The notes under the pieces: generated by a model
Told to the model about the DNA's origin: nothing
What the model saw: only the letters and a program-made list of their open reading frames with translations
Database searches by the model: none
Position numbers and translations under genes: made by a program
Assembly (NCBI GenBank): GCA_021397835.1
Contig: JAJFZO010000191.1
Span: 1,059,001-1,123,000, forward strand
DNA: 64,000 nucleotides
Source: Moringa oleifera
Lineage: Eukaryota > Streptophyta > Magnoliopsida > Brassicales > Moringaceae
Direction of reading: 5' to 3'
Shown here: piece by piece, positions 38,677 to 50,396 of the stretch
Layout of the letters: each line of letters begins with the position of its first letter
How positions within the stretch are numbered: position 1 is the first letter of the stretch

Positions 38677-38966
38677 ATGGTTATTTTCTTCAAGAAACTA
38701 TGTCAGACGTTGAGAGAAGATGGATCATTCTGGTGGATGGTCTAGCAGAAATGCCTTCTCTTCATGTGAGGCAAGCCATGTTTTTTGAAAGTGAAAGATG
38801 AAAATAATAAGGAATGGTGATTTCGTTACTCTATTCAATCTGGAAAACAGGTTTTTGTGAAGGTTGGCAACAATTTTCTCGAAACGAATGTCTTAAAGCT
38901 GGCAACACTGTCTCTTTTTATTACCAAGACAACCAATCTAAGTTCAAAATGATTATCAGCAGGTAA
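38677..38966 (+). pseudogene. B3-domain-only pseudogene (copy A')
   Basis: Close relative of the open gene at 45518-45814: the start region atggttattttctt, gaaatgccttctcttcatg, ggttggcaacaatt and ctggcaacactg are shared. An early deletion shifts the frame, giving a stop after about 22 codons, and further small indels follow near 38790-38830. The upstream TATA position reads cataaata (38606-38613). It will not encode a B3 domain. Confidence 0.85.
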
Positions 38967-39772
38967 CTATATTACTGATCAAAATCTGGTCTCGATTTCA
39001 TCTATGGCATTGATGTCGTCGGTAGATAAAACTATATGACAGCCATCTATTTGACATCTTTGTTTTGCTGGGGTAAAAGAGATGGTTGAATCCAGCAATA
39101 TTTTCTGTCTTTGGAACCTTTCAGTGTGGTTGTGTTCCATGATAACTTGCCTTCTACTAATTCCATCTACCTAAGTTTGAGTTAATGACCGATGTTGATT
39201 ATCTGGATATAAATCCAAGGTTTCTGCTCTCATAACATAATGAAGTGCCACATGAGCCGACCAGTTAGGTAATTCCGTTGCCTGTTTTCTGGACAGCATC
39301 TCACTGGAGAACTAATATACATTATCTTATGACAGAACTTTAATGGATGAGAATCTAAGGCTAATAGATTATATCGTTGAAATCACTTAATCAACTTGGA
39401 TGTCAGGGCAATATGATCAATTAGTTGGTCAATTTGATCATCTCAATAAAATAACATATGTATACACACACACACACACACACTCAATCCAATTGTCCAT
39501 TATACTAATTAGTAGATTACATGGGAAAGAGAGGAAAGAGCTGACAGGTGCATAACACAAATTAAACGATACAACAGAGACAACAAGCAAGAGATGCATA
39601 CATTAAAGCTTGACACGCAAGTAATTCAATTTATTATAATCTCATTGGAGCTAACCTAGGTGGCAACTATGTTTTATTATATATGAATACATATATAGAG
39701 ATGCAGTTGCTTCAAGCTGACCCAAATCTCCTGATAAAGGGAGCATCTTTCTCTCTTCATCCATGCGCGTAA

Positions 39773-40172
39773 TCAAGCAGCATAGTAGAGGTGCAGTTTC
39801 TCCACGTCAACCCAAATGTGGATCCTTCTTTTCACTTCAATACAATATGGTGCAGCTTCGTCGTCCTCATCCGCATGAAAGATCACCTTATCACCCACCT
39901 GAAGACGTTTGCTTCGCGCAAAATCAAGGCATCCCGAGCCCAAACCAGTTTCGGGTGGCCGCTTCTTCGGGTGTATCAACATAACCTCCACATATCTTTG
40001 CTGAGTCCTTCACCACCAAATCTACATCGCGACATCCCTCCATAAACTTCATATGGGGAAGAGTCTCAGTTGGCACGGCCATTCTCCTGATGACATCTGT
40101 GTGTGATAGAAGTTTTGAGATGAGCGGCTGCAACTGCATAGCTGAAATTAATGTTCTAATTCGAGCAGACAC
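39773..40172 (-). pseudogene. B3-domain-only pseudogene (copy B'), frameshifted
   Basis: The minus-strand frame from 40172 encodes the B3 N-terminal half, related to the copies at 47762 and 50025 (SKLLSHTDVIRRMAVPTE, VDLVVKDSA). It then loses frame near 39990. The C-terminal half continues in another frame (CLDFARSKRLQVGDKVIFH, then WVDVEKLHLYYAA ending at 39773). The junction corresponds to the conserved W-R-F-R-C-Y strand of the domain. One or two small indels explain the break; a spliced alternative is not apparent. Confidence 0.75.
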
Positions 40173-40199
40173 TTTGCTAGCAAACTAAGATAGAAGTGG

Positions 40200-41770
40200 G
40201 CGAAGAAAAGAAAGATAATTTAGCCTACTCATGCACCCAGACTAGATCCAGTGTATTTATAAAGCTAGTTTAGCTTTATGTTGAAAGTGGACGAGGAAAA
40301 GATAGTATACCTTATGGGCTTATCCATTTCGAACTCTTTGTATATTCTAACAGAAAGTTACCTGCTCATCGCTGGAACCCGGTGGCCTGGCGGATTACTT
40401 AGTTGATTAGGACCCATAAGATCTCTGATTACTAAAACTCATCAAAAAGCTCTGTTTTTTCGCTTTTTCTTGAAAAATGGCAATGGATGGGCCCTGATTG
40501 TACAAGATGGAACCATAAGTTACAGTACACATTACAAATTTTGTCTTTGTGCACCCTTCATATATATTTTCTGTGTTATAACAGGATATATACATATATA
40601 TATATATGTATAACGACAGAAAGTTACAAGTTCATCACTGGAACCCGTGGCCTAGTAGACTACTTAGTTGATTAGCAACCTCTGTAGTTTGTCTGCCCCT
40701 GTCAAAGTCAAATCTTTATTATGAATTCTGGAAATCCCAGGCCAATTTTACATACTCATAAGCTTCATCACCTACACAAGAGGTTTACCGTATACCATCA
40801 ATTTACAACCAGTCCCACTGACACAATAGAATCACAAAGCAGAAAAAGATTTGTTATAAATGGATACTGCAGAAGAAAAAATCAAAGTCAAAACCATCTA
40901 TACATTATTAAATAGAAACAATTAGCTCCATACAGTCAAAAGAAAGATACAATGAAACATGAACAATAGTTTACGAAGCAGTATATCAGTGCCATATCAT
41001 TGCTTGCAGACAAGATTCAGATGAAACAAACAACAATGGAGGAGAACCTACTGGGCTAATAGGTGAACATTGGGTAATGAGCCAACTGAAGGCACAGTTG
41101 ATATTGGTCACCACACAAAATCTTTCAAATTGAAGAATATGAGTGAATAATTGGCAGAATGCCACTGCAGAACAACATTTAAGCTTTAGACTTGCTTCTA
41201 ATATCTAGAAAAAGTAGACAAATTGACAACAGAAACTAAAACTAGCCAAACTTTTTGAAATAAAAAACATAGACCTTCTAACTTAATACCCAATTCTTTT
41301 TCTTTCTTTCTTTTTTTATGAGAAACAAAACGTCTATTACTTTCATAGCACCAGGCTCGTATTAGTACCCAATATATTGACATATATGAGGCACAGTTGA
41401 TACACATCATGTATTGGCATCACGTAGTTCAAATCATGCATAAATATACTAACATCATGAAGTTCAAATCAACATTCAAAAATCGAAATTGAGAATGACA
41501 ATGATAAACCTGCAGATTCGAAAAGTGAAGCGAATAACTCAAATAAGTGAGGTTGGATTACTGATACATACTTGGAAGCCAAGAGAAGAGAAAGAAGGAA
41601 AACCGAGCACAAGAGGGAGAGCAAGTGTGAGAGAAAGAAAAAGAGATCCAGAGATAAAATCTGGAATTTAGGGATTTGGAGCAAGAGGCAACATCCTAGC
41701 GCGCGTGATCAGGAGAGCATGTGAAAGAAAGAGATTTGATAGGAATTTAGAGAGAAGAAGCAACAACTAT
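40200..41770. other. Intergenic, nothing recognised
   Basis: No supported gene. A purine-rich stretch (41560-41760) resembles a minus-strand 5' leader rich in CT, but no coding sequence follows it. Confidence 0.5.
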
Positions 41771-43023
41771 GGGCTTTTTAAATAATTAATTTGTCACTAA
41801 AATTTAAAAAAATAATTTTATTTTATATTTATAATTAAAATAATTAATTTTTTAAAATTTTTTACGAATAATTTTTACAAAAAAATCCTCAGGTAAAAAA
41901 ATAAAATCTTAACTTATTCATATACTTTTTATTTTATATTTTTGAAAAGTAAAGTATGATTTAAAAAAATTGAAAAAATGTCATAACAAATTTAAAAATT
42001 ATTTTGATAATTAATTAAAAATACATTTATATGATATATTATTATTGTCAAGAGTCTCTTAATGCCACATTAAAAAATATAAATCTATTTGATAACTTGA
42101 CTCCAAACAAATTATATTTATTCAATGAAAAAGATAAATATGACATGATCTAATAAAATAAAAGTAATAATTTTTTACCAAAAACTTTAAATTATTTAAA
42201 AATATTTATTAAAATCATATTATTTTATGTTTTAAATTATTGATTAAATTAATTGTGCATGTCATATTTCAATTTAATTTAATTAGATCATATTTTTGTT
42301 ATTTTTCAAAAAAATTAAATTAAAATTTTGCGTAATAAATTTAAATTAAAAATTTTTAAATATATTTAATAATATATAATAATGTAAGTAAGTATTTAGT
42401 AACAAACATAAAAATCAAAAATTTATAATTATATGTTAAGTATTTAGTAACGATCGCAAAAAATCCATCAATACATATTAGATATTTAGTGATACAGACA
42501 TATAATCATCAATGTAAGTACGTATTTATTATCATGCACAAAAATATTATCGATATAAGTAAAATATTTTAGATTTTTAATAATAGACAAACATATTCGT
42601 TAATAATTATTAAAAATTTATTGATTGACGGAATAATCCATCAATGTAAATATATATTTACTAATGATTAATATAAAATCTTCACTACATGCAAAATATT
42701 TATTTATTATCTAATATCATAAACTAAACATTTACTTATGGAGAAAAAATCTATTATTAAAATTAGTAAACAATATATACAACAATTTTTAGTGGCAAAT
42801 GATAGAAACAATCAATCAATACTATATATATATATATATATGATATATACTGACATATTTTATACTCATAAATAATGATCATATGTTTACTAACGGATCA
42901 AAAAATCAATCATTGTTTTTATATGTAATAATGAATTTTAACCATCACTTAAAAAATAATGTTAGTAAATAGCAATTTTTTTAATAATGATTTACACTTT
43001 TATTTATTATTTATATATCATAC
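41771..43023. repeat. Very AT-rich degenerate repeat array
   Basis: Recurring related strings: aagtaagtatttagtaac (about 42385), taagtatttagtaac (42437), atcaatgtaagtacgtattta (about 42510) and atcaatgtaaatatatattta (about 42640). Spacing is 50-130 bp. The pattern resembles subterminal arrays of non-autonomous DNA transposons, but no terminal inverted repeats were found. Confidence 0.4.
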
Positions 43024-43420
43024 TAATTAATCATTTTTTATTATCCGATGGATTAATTTGATCTTAGGTGTATTTGGATTAGATTTAACAAAACTTGTAG
43101 CATTTTTTGCAAATTGAAATCTAAATTAAAAATATGTATAATTTAAGATATAGATTATTTAAAATTTGAAATTATATTTCACATATTATATATTTATTAA
43201 ATTTTAATAATCAAAAAATTAATGATTAAGCATCTAAATTATGCATTAATGAAAGGGTATTCTAATTAATTTATAATTTTTTCCTCCAAAATTTAGTAAG
43301 AAGATGTTAACCAGGAAGAAAGAGAATGTTTTTGTATGAGTTAAGAGGGAAAAACCCTAAATTCAAAAAATTAAAGTTCTTATTCTAAAATTGATAAAAC
43401 AAGTAAGCATGTGAAAATGA
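43024..43420. repeat. Non-coding segment duplicated at 49255-49612
   Basis: Shared landmarks in order: gtgtatttg-attaga, aaatctaaat, atttaaa-ttgaatta, ttaaattttaat, taaattgtgcatta (diverged) and ttgataaaa-aag-atgtg-aaaatgaaa. It supplies an insertion-free version of the site where the MITE at 48463-49254 sits. Confidence 0.7.
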
Positions 43421-43910
43421 AATCGACAAGAGATTAAAAAAAAAAAACATTAACTTAAATGATGGAATAATGCTTCCTCGCCGTTCATAACCCTAAAGAC
43501 AAAGATTCATAAACAACAAAAATAAAAAAACTTCAAATTCATGAACGCCCTACATGGACACTGACTTAGAAATCTCAAACAACGATTTGGGTTTTGTGCT
43601 TTAATTTACGAAAATTTGATTTGATACAAATTAATAAGTTAAAATTAAATTTATAACTTTTTGAATAAAATTAGATTAGTAACACTAGCTATATTTTAAA
43701 ATTTTGAAATAACTATCATTCTATGATTTAATAGCAAGTAAGTATACCCAATGAAATGGTTAGATGAGGTAATTTGGGGAAATAATTAGTTTAATTGACT
43801 GTGATCAAGCTGGAAGTGGGGTTTGGTAAGTGGAATAATCCTGATAATGGAAACATAAAGCAGATTTGTTCATGACAAATCTACTAAAAAAGCAATATGT
43901 TGACTGCAAC

Positions 43911-44035
43911 TTTTTTTTTTTTTTTTGGTTGGGTCTTGACCCCCCGGATAGGGCCATAAAGAAACTCCTTAAGCACGTTAAGGGCAGTCCCTGGCCCAAT
44001 CTCAGAGGCCTAACGGACAATATCCCCTCAGATTA
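43911..44035 (-). repeat. T-run followed by unusual GC-richer segment, possible short retroelement
   Basis: A 16-base T run is followed by GC-richer sequence (gggtcttgaccccccgg and on to about 44035) that contrasts with the AT-rich surroundings. The order fits a minus-strand retroelement tail. No clear target-site duplication was found. Confidence 0.35.
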
Positions 44036-45450
44036 TTTAAATGGAAAACAAAAGACAAAAATCTTTCCCAGAACTAATTATCAGTAACATCAACACAACT
44101 CCAATTGAACTATGTTATCAGAAAATCTTAAGTGACATCTAAAACTCTTAATTCATTCCTTTATGACAATGCTTATATAACAAAAGCTTGCCATCCTTGT
44201 TGCTTGAAGTTATGATTTTTTTTGTTTAAATAATAATTATGCCTGATATCTGCAGAAGATTGATCAACCCAGATGATGATTTGGTTTCTTTTCTTTTTTT
44301 TTTCTCCTCTCCTCAATGTATTAAAGGGGGGTCAGTCTCTCTAATTAACCCATTTTACATATGTTTTAAGTCAAACCACCTTTGACTATTTAGTGCACTT
44401 GAATGCAAGATTGGCATTCACATTAGATTTAGTACAAGTCTTGATATCAATAGCTTTTCCAGGATTTCTGCTGTCCTTCACTGAAATCAGGAGTCTTCAT
44501 ATTATATTATTCTTTAATGACCTGATCAGTCAATTAATGAACCATCATGCTCACAGCACTTACGGATCCATCACCGGTCTGATTATTTAGTGAATATTAT
44601 TTTAATTTCTATATTTTTATCTTTAATTATTGGGTAAGAAAGTCACACAACTAAATTATTATATCACATGCCTGTTAGATCCGCACTACCCCATAATATG
44701 ACAAGACAGAGAGATTTGGCCGGACCAAGAAAAACAACTTCCCCAGCATTAGAGGCGATCTTACTCCTTTTAACTTTTTATGTCCCGAACACCAACATTA
44801 TTGTGGACACTAACTTTGGAGTAAACAATTAAGCTAAAAGTCAAGCTTGTCTACAGGCATCTTTTCCCGACATTCTTTGCAAGGTTGGTTCAAAGGTATA
44901 AAATTTGAGAGAATTATATAAATAAGTGAGATGATTAAATTTAAATTTGTAAAATAATAAATATAAATACATTTTTTTCGTTATTAGATTTATATTAAAT
45001 TATAAAAATAAAAAATTAATTAAACTCTAAATAAAATTAAAATTTTATATGTTAAAGAATGGAAATAACTTTTAAAAATAAAAAACTTCAAGGTTCACTG
45101 TCTCATTGCAAAATAAGATATTTAAGATAAATTAAACAATATTAAAAACTTATAAAAGAACATTTATCAACTAGAAATTAAAAAAATAAAATAAAATATT
45201 GAAATAAAGGTGGCTAAAATAGCTTCTAACTCCCAGGCAGTTGTCTGCATGACTTTTTTTTGACATTTATCCACTAGAAATAAAGTGTGCTAAGCCGTTG
45301 CATCCGTGACCCCTGTCTCCATGGCCTTTGCCATGTGGCGACCCATTGAACCATATTTCCAAAATTTGAACAAGCTTTCTAAGAAGGCATTACACTACGC
45401 CTTCAATTATTTTATTTGTTTTCTCGTCACTTGTCTACTTCTTCCTTCTC
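44036..45450. other. Intergenic, upstream of B3 gene A
   Basis: AT-rich with no supported gene or repeat structure. Confidence 0.5.
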
Positions 45451-45456
45451 TCACAG

Positions 45457-45463
45457 TATAAAG
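45457..45463 (+). promoter_or_regulatory. Probable TATA box of B3 gene A
   Basis: tataaag lies 55 bp before the ATG at 45518. The equivalent site upstream of pseudogene A' is degraded. Confidence 0.55.
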
Positions 45464-45517
45464 AGAGTTCATTGTCTTCGATGAAACTAAACATTTGAAT
45501 CACTGTTATTAACAGTC

Positions 45518-45814
45518 ATGGTTATTTTCTTGAAGAAACTAACCATATCTGATGTCCAAAGAAGATTAGTCATCCCAGATGATGGTCTCACAGAAATGCC
45601 TTCTCTTCATGCAGGACAAGCCATGTTATTGAAAGTTAAAGATGAAAATGAGAGCGAGTGGTCTTTTCGTTACTCTTTTCAGTCCGGAAAATATGTTTTC
45701 TGCGATGGTTGGCAACAATTTGTTCAAAACAAAGGTCTTAGAGCTGGCAACACTCTTATTTTTTGTCATCAAGACAACGAATCTAATAAGTTCAAAATCA
45801 TCATTAGAAGGTAA
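45518..45814 (+). CDS. B3-domain-only protein (copy A)
   Basis: 98 residues forming essentially one B3 DNA-binding domain: FLKKLTISDVQRRLVIPDDG at the N-terminus, EWSFRYSF, DGWQQFVQNKGLRAGNTLIF and the closing strand FKIIIRR. Small B3-only proteins occur in Arabidopsis (for example At3g25182-like genes), with no established function; DNA binding is inferred. The final codons and stop, AGAAG then GTAAGT, also form an excellent splice donor, so the protein may continue into an unrecognised exon. It has a frameshifted relative at 38677. Copies B1 and B2 downstream are more distant members of the same cluster. Confidence 0.75.
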   Translation: MVIFLKKLTISDVQRRLVIPDDGLTEMPSLHAGQAMLLKVKDENESEWSFRYSFQSGKYVFCDGWQQFVQNKGLRAGNTLIFCHQDNESNKFKIIIRR

Positions 45815-47660
45815 GTAAATAACTTAAAGTCTGGTCTACGTAAGTTTCATCTACTGTGTTGATGTTATATGGGGATGTTTTTGTTTTATTAGAATGGAGG
45901 AGATGGGTGTGGATCCAGCTGGCATCTATAGTTTTCGTTATGTAGCCTCGATCTGTTTCTTCTCTATGTGGTTGTGCTTGATCTGATGTGATTACACTGT
46001 TATAACGTGCATTTTGACTTCCCATAATATTTGCTTCCTTCTGCATGGCCGTAGACAAGCTACAAGAGTTTTGGGAGGGAGTTCACTGGCTCCAACTGCT
46101 AATAGTACTATATATATATATATTCATTATTTGCTGTTAATTAACCATTAAAAAGTATATATCAGAAAGCATTTCACTTTATTATATAAAATTATGCATC
46201 CAATTTTTCTAATTTAAGGTGAAAGTTTTATAGAAGTTTTATGTTTATTTTGTGTTATGAAATAAGTTTAAATGTTCAAAAAGTGATCAATTAAATTTTA
46301 ATTTATTATTTTTTAAATTAAATATTAACTTAAATAATTATTAAAATTTAAAAATATTATCGTATGAATTATATACTCAATTTCAAGTTTATTTTTTAAA
46401 TTTCAATATTGTTTAACTCATAAAATATTTTTTTTATAATTTTGTTAATTTTTTAAGGATATGTGAATTTTAAAATAAAATATTTTGAATTGAAAAATTT
46501 TGAATATTTTTTAGATGGTAGCTATTGAATATATTTCTTTGTATTTATAAAAAATTTTAAGTCATCAAAGTTCATATCTTATTTTAAATATTCTTAATTT
46601 TTAAATAATAATTAATTAGTTAAGTCAAATTAATAGATCATTATTTGAATAATCTTTTGAACATCAGAATTTACTTAGTAACATGGGATAAATTTTAAAA
46701 TTTTATATATTTTTATTTTTTATTTAAAACATTTTAAAAATTATGTTTTATTTTTTTATCCAACCAATAAAATAATCAGCGCACTTTAGTTTACAAAACA
46801 TGAATTAATTTTGCCATGTGGCCTTATACATTATTATTAAATTATATTAGGTACCAGTAAATGCTAATTATATATATGAACGCTCTAACTAGGAAATTGC
46901 TAATCATTTCAATTTCTTCTGCAAGGAAATTGTGAGAGTTTAATATAATTTAAAATACATGGACACTAGCAAGAATAAATTACATAAATGAGCATGAGGG
47001 ATAATGGTTCAAGAGAAAAAGAAGAGATGTAAGCTTATTCTACTCGAATATTTAATTTTAATTTTTTTTATTTCTCTCTGATATTATGCATTCAACATGA
47101 AATTTTGCTTAGAAAAGTCACTTTATAATATTACTGAACTTTTTAATTATTTATATGAGCGACAAATGGTTAGTGGAGAGTTTTTTTTCTAATTCTTATT
47201 CAACAAAATATTTAAATATTTAATTTAAAAATAATAGAATAAAATAAGATTATAAAATTATCATTTCATAACGTCTAATAAATAAATATATTATTCACAA
47301 AACTACTTATATAGGTATCCAAAGTGTAATTTATTGAATAAAAATTTTTACATTATTATGTTTGTAAACATGAATTGGAATAATAAAATTGGGTAAAATT
47401 GTAATTTTAACATGAAACATGATAATTAATTTTTCCATATATGAGAATTACTCGGGCAAAGAAGTGGGCAAGGGATTTTGGGATATACAGATCTATGATG
47501 GCCTTGTAATGCCATGGGCCTCATGCCTCGTGCCTTCTACATGTACTTAAACATTAATTATATTTTTTATTCACTCATATGCTAATTATGAATCACGGAG
47601 TGCACACTCTACACGTCGAAGACACGTGCCACTGTGTACCCTCCACGAGTTCGAGAGCAA
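45815..47660. other. AT-rich intergenic DNA
   Basis: No gene seen. Long A/T-only stretches at 46200-46750 and 47040-47420, and an (AT)n tract near 46110-46122. Confidence 0.6.
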
Positions 47661-47669
47661 AACGATTAA

Positions 47670-47677
47670 TATAAATA
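47670..47677 (+). promoter_or_regulatory. TATA box of B3 gene B1
   Basis: tataaata, 85 bp before the start codon boundary. It is conserved in sequence and spacing with copy B2. Confidence 0.65.
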
Positions 47678-47761
47678 CACTTGCACGTATACCAAACATC
47701 AACAGGCAAGTTATCGTTAGTAGTTTGCTAGTTAAGTGCCCCCTGGAACGAAACTGGAGCT

Positions 47762-48100
47762 ATGCAGATTTTCTCAAAACTTATGTCAAAAACCGATGTT
47801 ACCAAGACAATGGCGGTGCCCAGGGCGGCTCTGAACCATTTTCAGTTTGTGGACGGACATCGACACACGGTGGACTTGACGGTGAAGGACTCAGATGAGA
47901 ACAAGTGGAGATTCCGGTGCTACATCCGCAAGAGTGGTCAAAGGAAACCTGTTTTCGGCAAAGGATGGCTTGATTTTGTTCGGAACAAAGGTCTGCAAGT
48001 GGATGATCTGGTGAAGTTGTATAAGGAGGAAGAAGAACAATATCGAATTGAAGTGAAGAGAAAGATCCTCACTTTAATGGGTCAGGAAAATTTGGGTTGA
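47762..48100 (+). CDS. B3-domain-only protein (copy B1), C-terminus altered by frameshift
   Basis: 112 residues. The B3 domain is complete: SKTDVTKTMAVPRAALNHF, KWRFRCYIRKSG, GWLDFVRNKGLQVDDLVKLY, YRIEVKRKI. It shares most residues with B2. Near the end B1 reads ggaaaatttggg where B2 reads ggagatttggg. The extra base ends the protein at GQENLG instead of the conserved tail of about 16 residues, WVDIEQLHLYR-, also kept in B' (WVDVEKLHLYYAA). The core domain should fold. Whether the tail matters is unknown. It forms a tandem pair with B2; the duplicated unit runs from roughly 47580 to 48437. Confidence 0.75.
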   Translation: MQIFSKLMSKTDVTKTMAVPRAALNHFQFVDGHRHTVDLTVKDSDENKWRFRCYIRKSGQRKPVFGKGWLDFVRNKGLQVDDLVKLYKEEEEQYRIEVKRKILTLMGQENLG

Positions 48101-48462
48101 TATCGAGCAACTGCACCTCTACCGTTCAGCTTGAATACATATCAACGTTTGCATGCGTATGTACGGGCATGCAGATGTAATATAAGTATAAGTGTTGCTT
48201 GGCAGCAGGTAAATTCTGCCGTTAAAAGTTACGGCTGTAAAATCTCGTCCTGGTTTCTTAATGTTTCTTCTTCTTAATTTTTTTCTTTCATGTAATTAAT
48301 TAATTAGTAAATGAGATTGTTTAATTTTGGTTGAAATTTGAGGTTACGGAGACGATGTTGTACAATTATATAAAATCAATACGAAAATGCGCATGCTGGT
48401 TTGTTTGCCTTGTAGACCGTGTTAATTAGCCACTTCCGATTATCCGGTGGATTTGATCGTAA

Positions 48463-49254
48463 TGGCATGTTTGGTTTATGGAATAAAATAGAGAAGGAAT
48501 AAAAAAGATATTCTTTGAGAATAGAAAAGAGAAAGAATAAAAAAGAATAAACATTATTATGTTTGGTTTATTGGAATTGAATAGAGTATGAATTCGTTTT
48601 CATATGTTTAGTTTATCAAAGAATAAGCTAGGAAAGTAATTGAAGCAAGTTTAAAAGACTAGTATACCCTTCAACTAAATTAATTATAATTTAATTAATT
48701 TTTATTAAAATAATATTAACTAAATAATATATTAATAATTATTTTTATTTTTAAATATTAATATTATAAAATTAAAATTAAAATTAATTAATATTTTAAT
48801 AAAAGTAATATTTTTTGGATAAATTATTTAAAAAATAAAAAGATGTTATTATTATAAAAATAATATTAACTAAATGATATGTTAATAATTATTTTTTTAT
48901 TTTTAAATATTAATATTATAAAATTAATATTAATAGTAATTAATATTTTGATAATAATATTTTTTATTTTTTAGTAAATTATTTTTAAAAAATAAAGTTA
49001 TTATATATATATATATAGTAATTTAAAATTTTTATCAAGGACATGTTGGGAATAGAAAAATATAGCAATTCTTTGTTTTCATGGAATAGCAATTCCAAGG
49101 GTTCACTTCGGAATAGCTATTCCGGGTTTTCAAGGAATAGAAATTCCTTAAGGAATGACAATTTTGTGATAAAAATGAACCAAACATTGAAAAAGTAATT
49201 CCATACGAAATAAAGTAGGAAAAGAATTGATATTCCTACCAACCAAACATGCTG
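48463..49254. mobile_element. 792-bp PIF/Harbinger (Tourist-like) MITE
   Basis: The ends form terminal inverted repeats sharing gcatgtttggtt: left from 48463, right the complement ending at 49254. A TAA target duplication flanks it (48460-48462 and 49255-49257). It has no coding capacity. The interior contains a direct repeat of about 150 bp (starts near 48706 and 48858) and the typical ggaatagc-attcc palindromic ends. The related segment at 43040-43075 shows the uninterrupted site. Confidence 0.82.
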
Positions 49255-49690
49255 TAAGTGTATTTGAATTAGACTTAATACAATTCATAGCTTTTTTTTT
49301 TGTGAATTAAAATCTAAATAAATTAAAACTATATTGCAAATTAAGACATAGCTAGGTTATTTAAAACTTTGAATTACATTTCATATATTACGTATCTATT
49401 AAATTTTAATATTTAAAAAATAATAAATCAAATACTATTTATTAATTTAAATTAAATCGAATTGCATGATCTAAACGTTTAAATTGTGCATTAACAAAAG
49501 GATATTTTAATTAATCCATAATTGTTTTCCTGCAAAGAGAAAAATCTTAAATTAAAGAGATTCAAATTATTGATTCTAGAATTGATAAAATAAAATAAGG
49601 ATGTGGGAAAATGAAAATATGTTTATTTTTATTTTAAAATATCAATTAAAGTAATTATATATGTTATATTTTAATTTAATTAAAATTATA
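49255..49690. repeat. Duplicated non-coding segment (partner of 43024-43420)
   Basis: Diverged copy of 43024-43420, preceded in the ancestral order by the 48440-48462 sequence and now split by the MITE. It lies between B3 copies B1 and B2. Confidence 0.65.
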
Positions 49691-49932
49691 TTACTAGCAC
49701 TTAAGCTTATTGCGCTCTCCCGATTATCCCCACATGGACCATTGATTGATTTATTATGAATTTACGTGTTCACGTTGGACACACGCCTGCACGTGCACAA
49801 GCTAATAAGGAACGTGCGAACTGCGTGCATTCCACGAGTTGAGGAAAAAACGACACGATTCTCATCGGGAAAAGTCAACAGAACCATTCTAATACTAAAA
49901 AATCCTTGTTTGAGGGTCAACCAAATGTTCAT

Positions 49933-49940
49933 TATAAATA
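49933..49940 (+). promoter_or_regulatory. TATA box of B3 gene B2
   Basis: tataaata at the same distance from the ATG as in B1. An insertion of roughly 85 bp relative to B1 lies just upstream. Confidence 0.65.
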
Positions 49941-50024
49941 CACATGCACGTATCCCAAACATCAACCGGCAAGTTATCGTTAGTAGTTTGCTAGTGAAGT
50001 GCCCACTCGAACGACACTGGGGCC

Positions 50025-50396
50025 ATGCAGATTTTCTCAAAACTTATGTCGAAAACCGATGTCACCAAGAGAATGGTGGTGCCCACGGCTGCTCTGAACC
50101 ATTTTCAGTTTGTGGACGGACACCGACACTCGGTGGACTTGACGGTGAAGGACTCAGCTGAGAATAACTGGAGATTCCGGTGCTACACCCGCAAGAGTGG
50201 TCACCGGAAACCTGTTTTCGGCACAGGATGGCTTGATTTTGTTCGCAGCAAAGGTCTGCAAGTGGATGATATGGTGAAGTTGTATAAAGAGGAAGACGAA
50301 CAATATCGAATTGAAGCGAAGAGAAAGATCCTCACTTTAATGGGTCAGGAGATTTGGGTTGATATCGAGCAACTGCACCTCTACCGTGCAACTTGA
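50025..50396 (+). CDS. B3-domain-only protein (copy B2), intact
   Basis: 123 residues. Full B3 domain as in B1 with the intact C-terminal tail, WVDIEQLHLYRAT. Conserved core strands: NWRFRCYTRKSG and GWLDFVRSKGLQVDDMVKLY. The frame opens at the ATG that also begins B1, 85 bp after the shared TATA box. This is the most complete member of the cluster. DNA binding is inferred from the fold; no function is known to me. Confidence 0.8.
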   Translation: MQIFSKLMSKTDVTKRMVVPTAALNHFQFVDGHRHSVDLTVKDSAENNWRFRCYTRKSGHRKPVFGTGWLDFVRSKGLQVDDMVKLYKEEDEQYRIEAKRKILTLMGQEIWVDIEQLHLYRAT

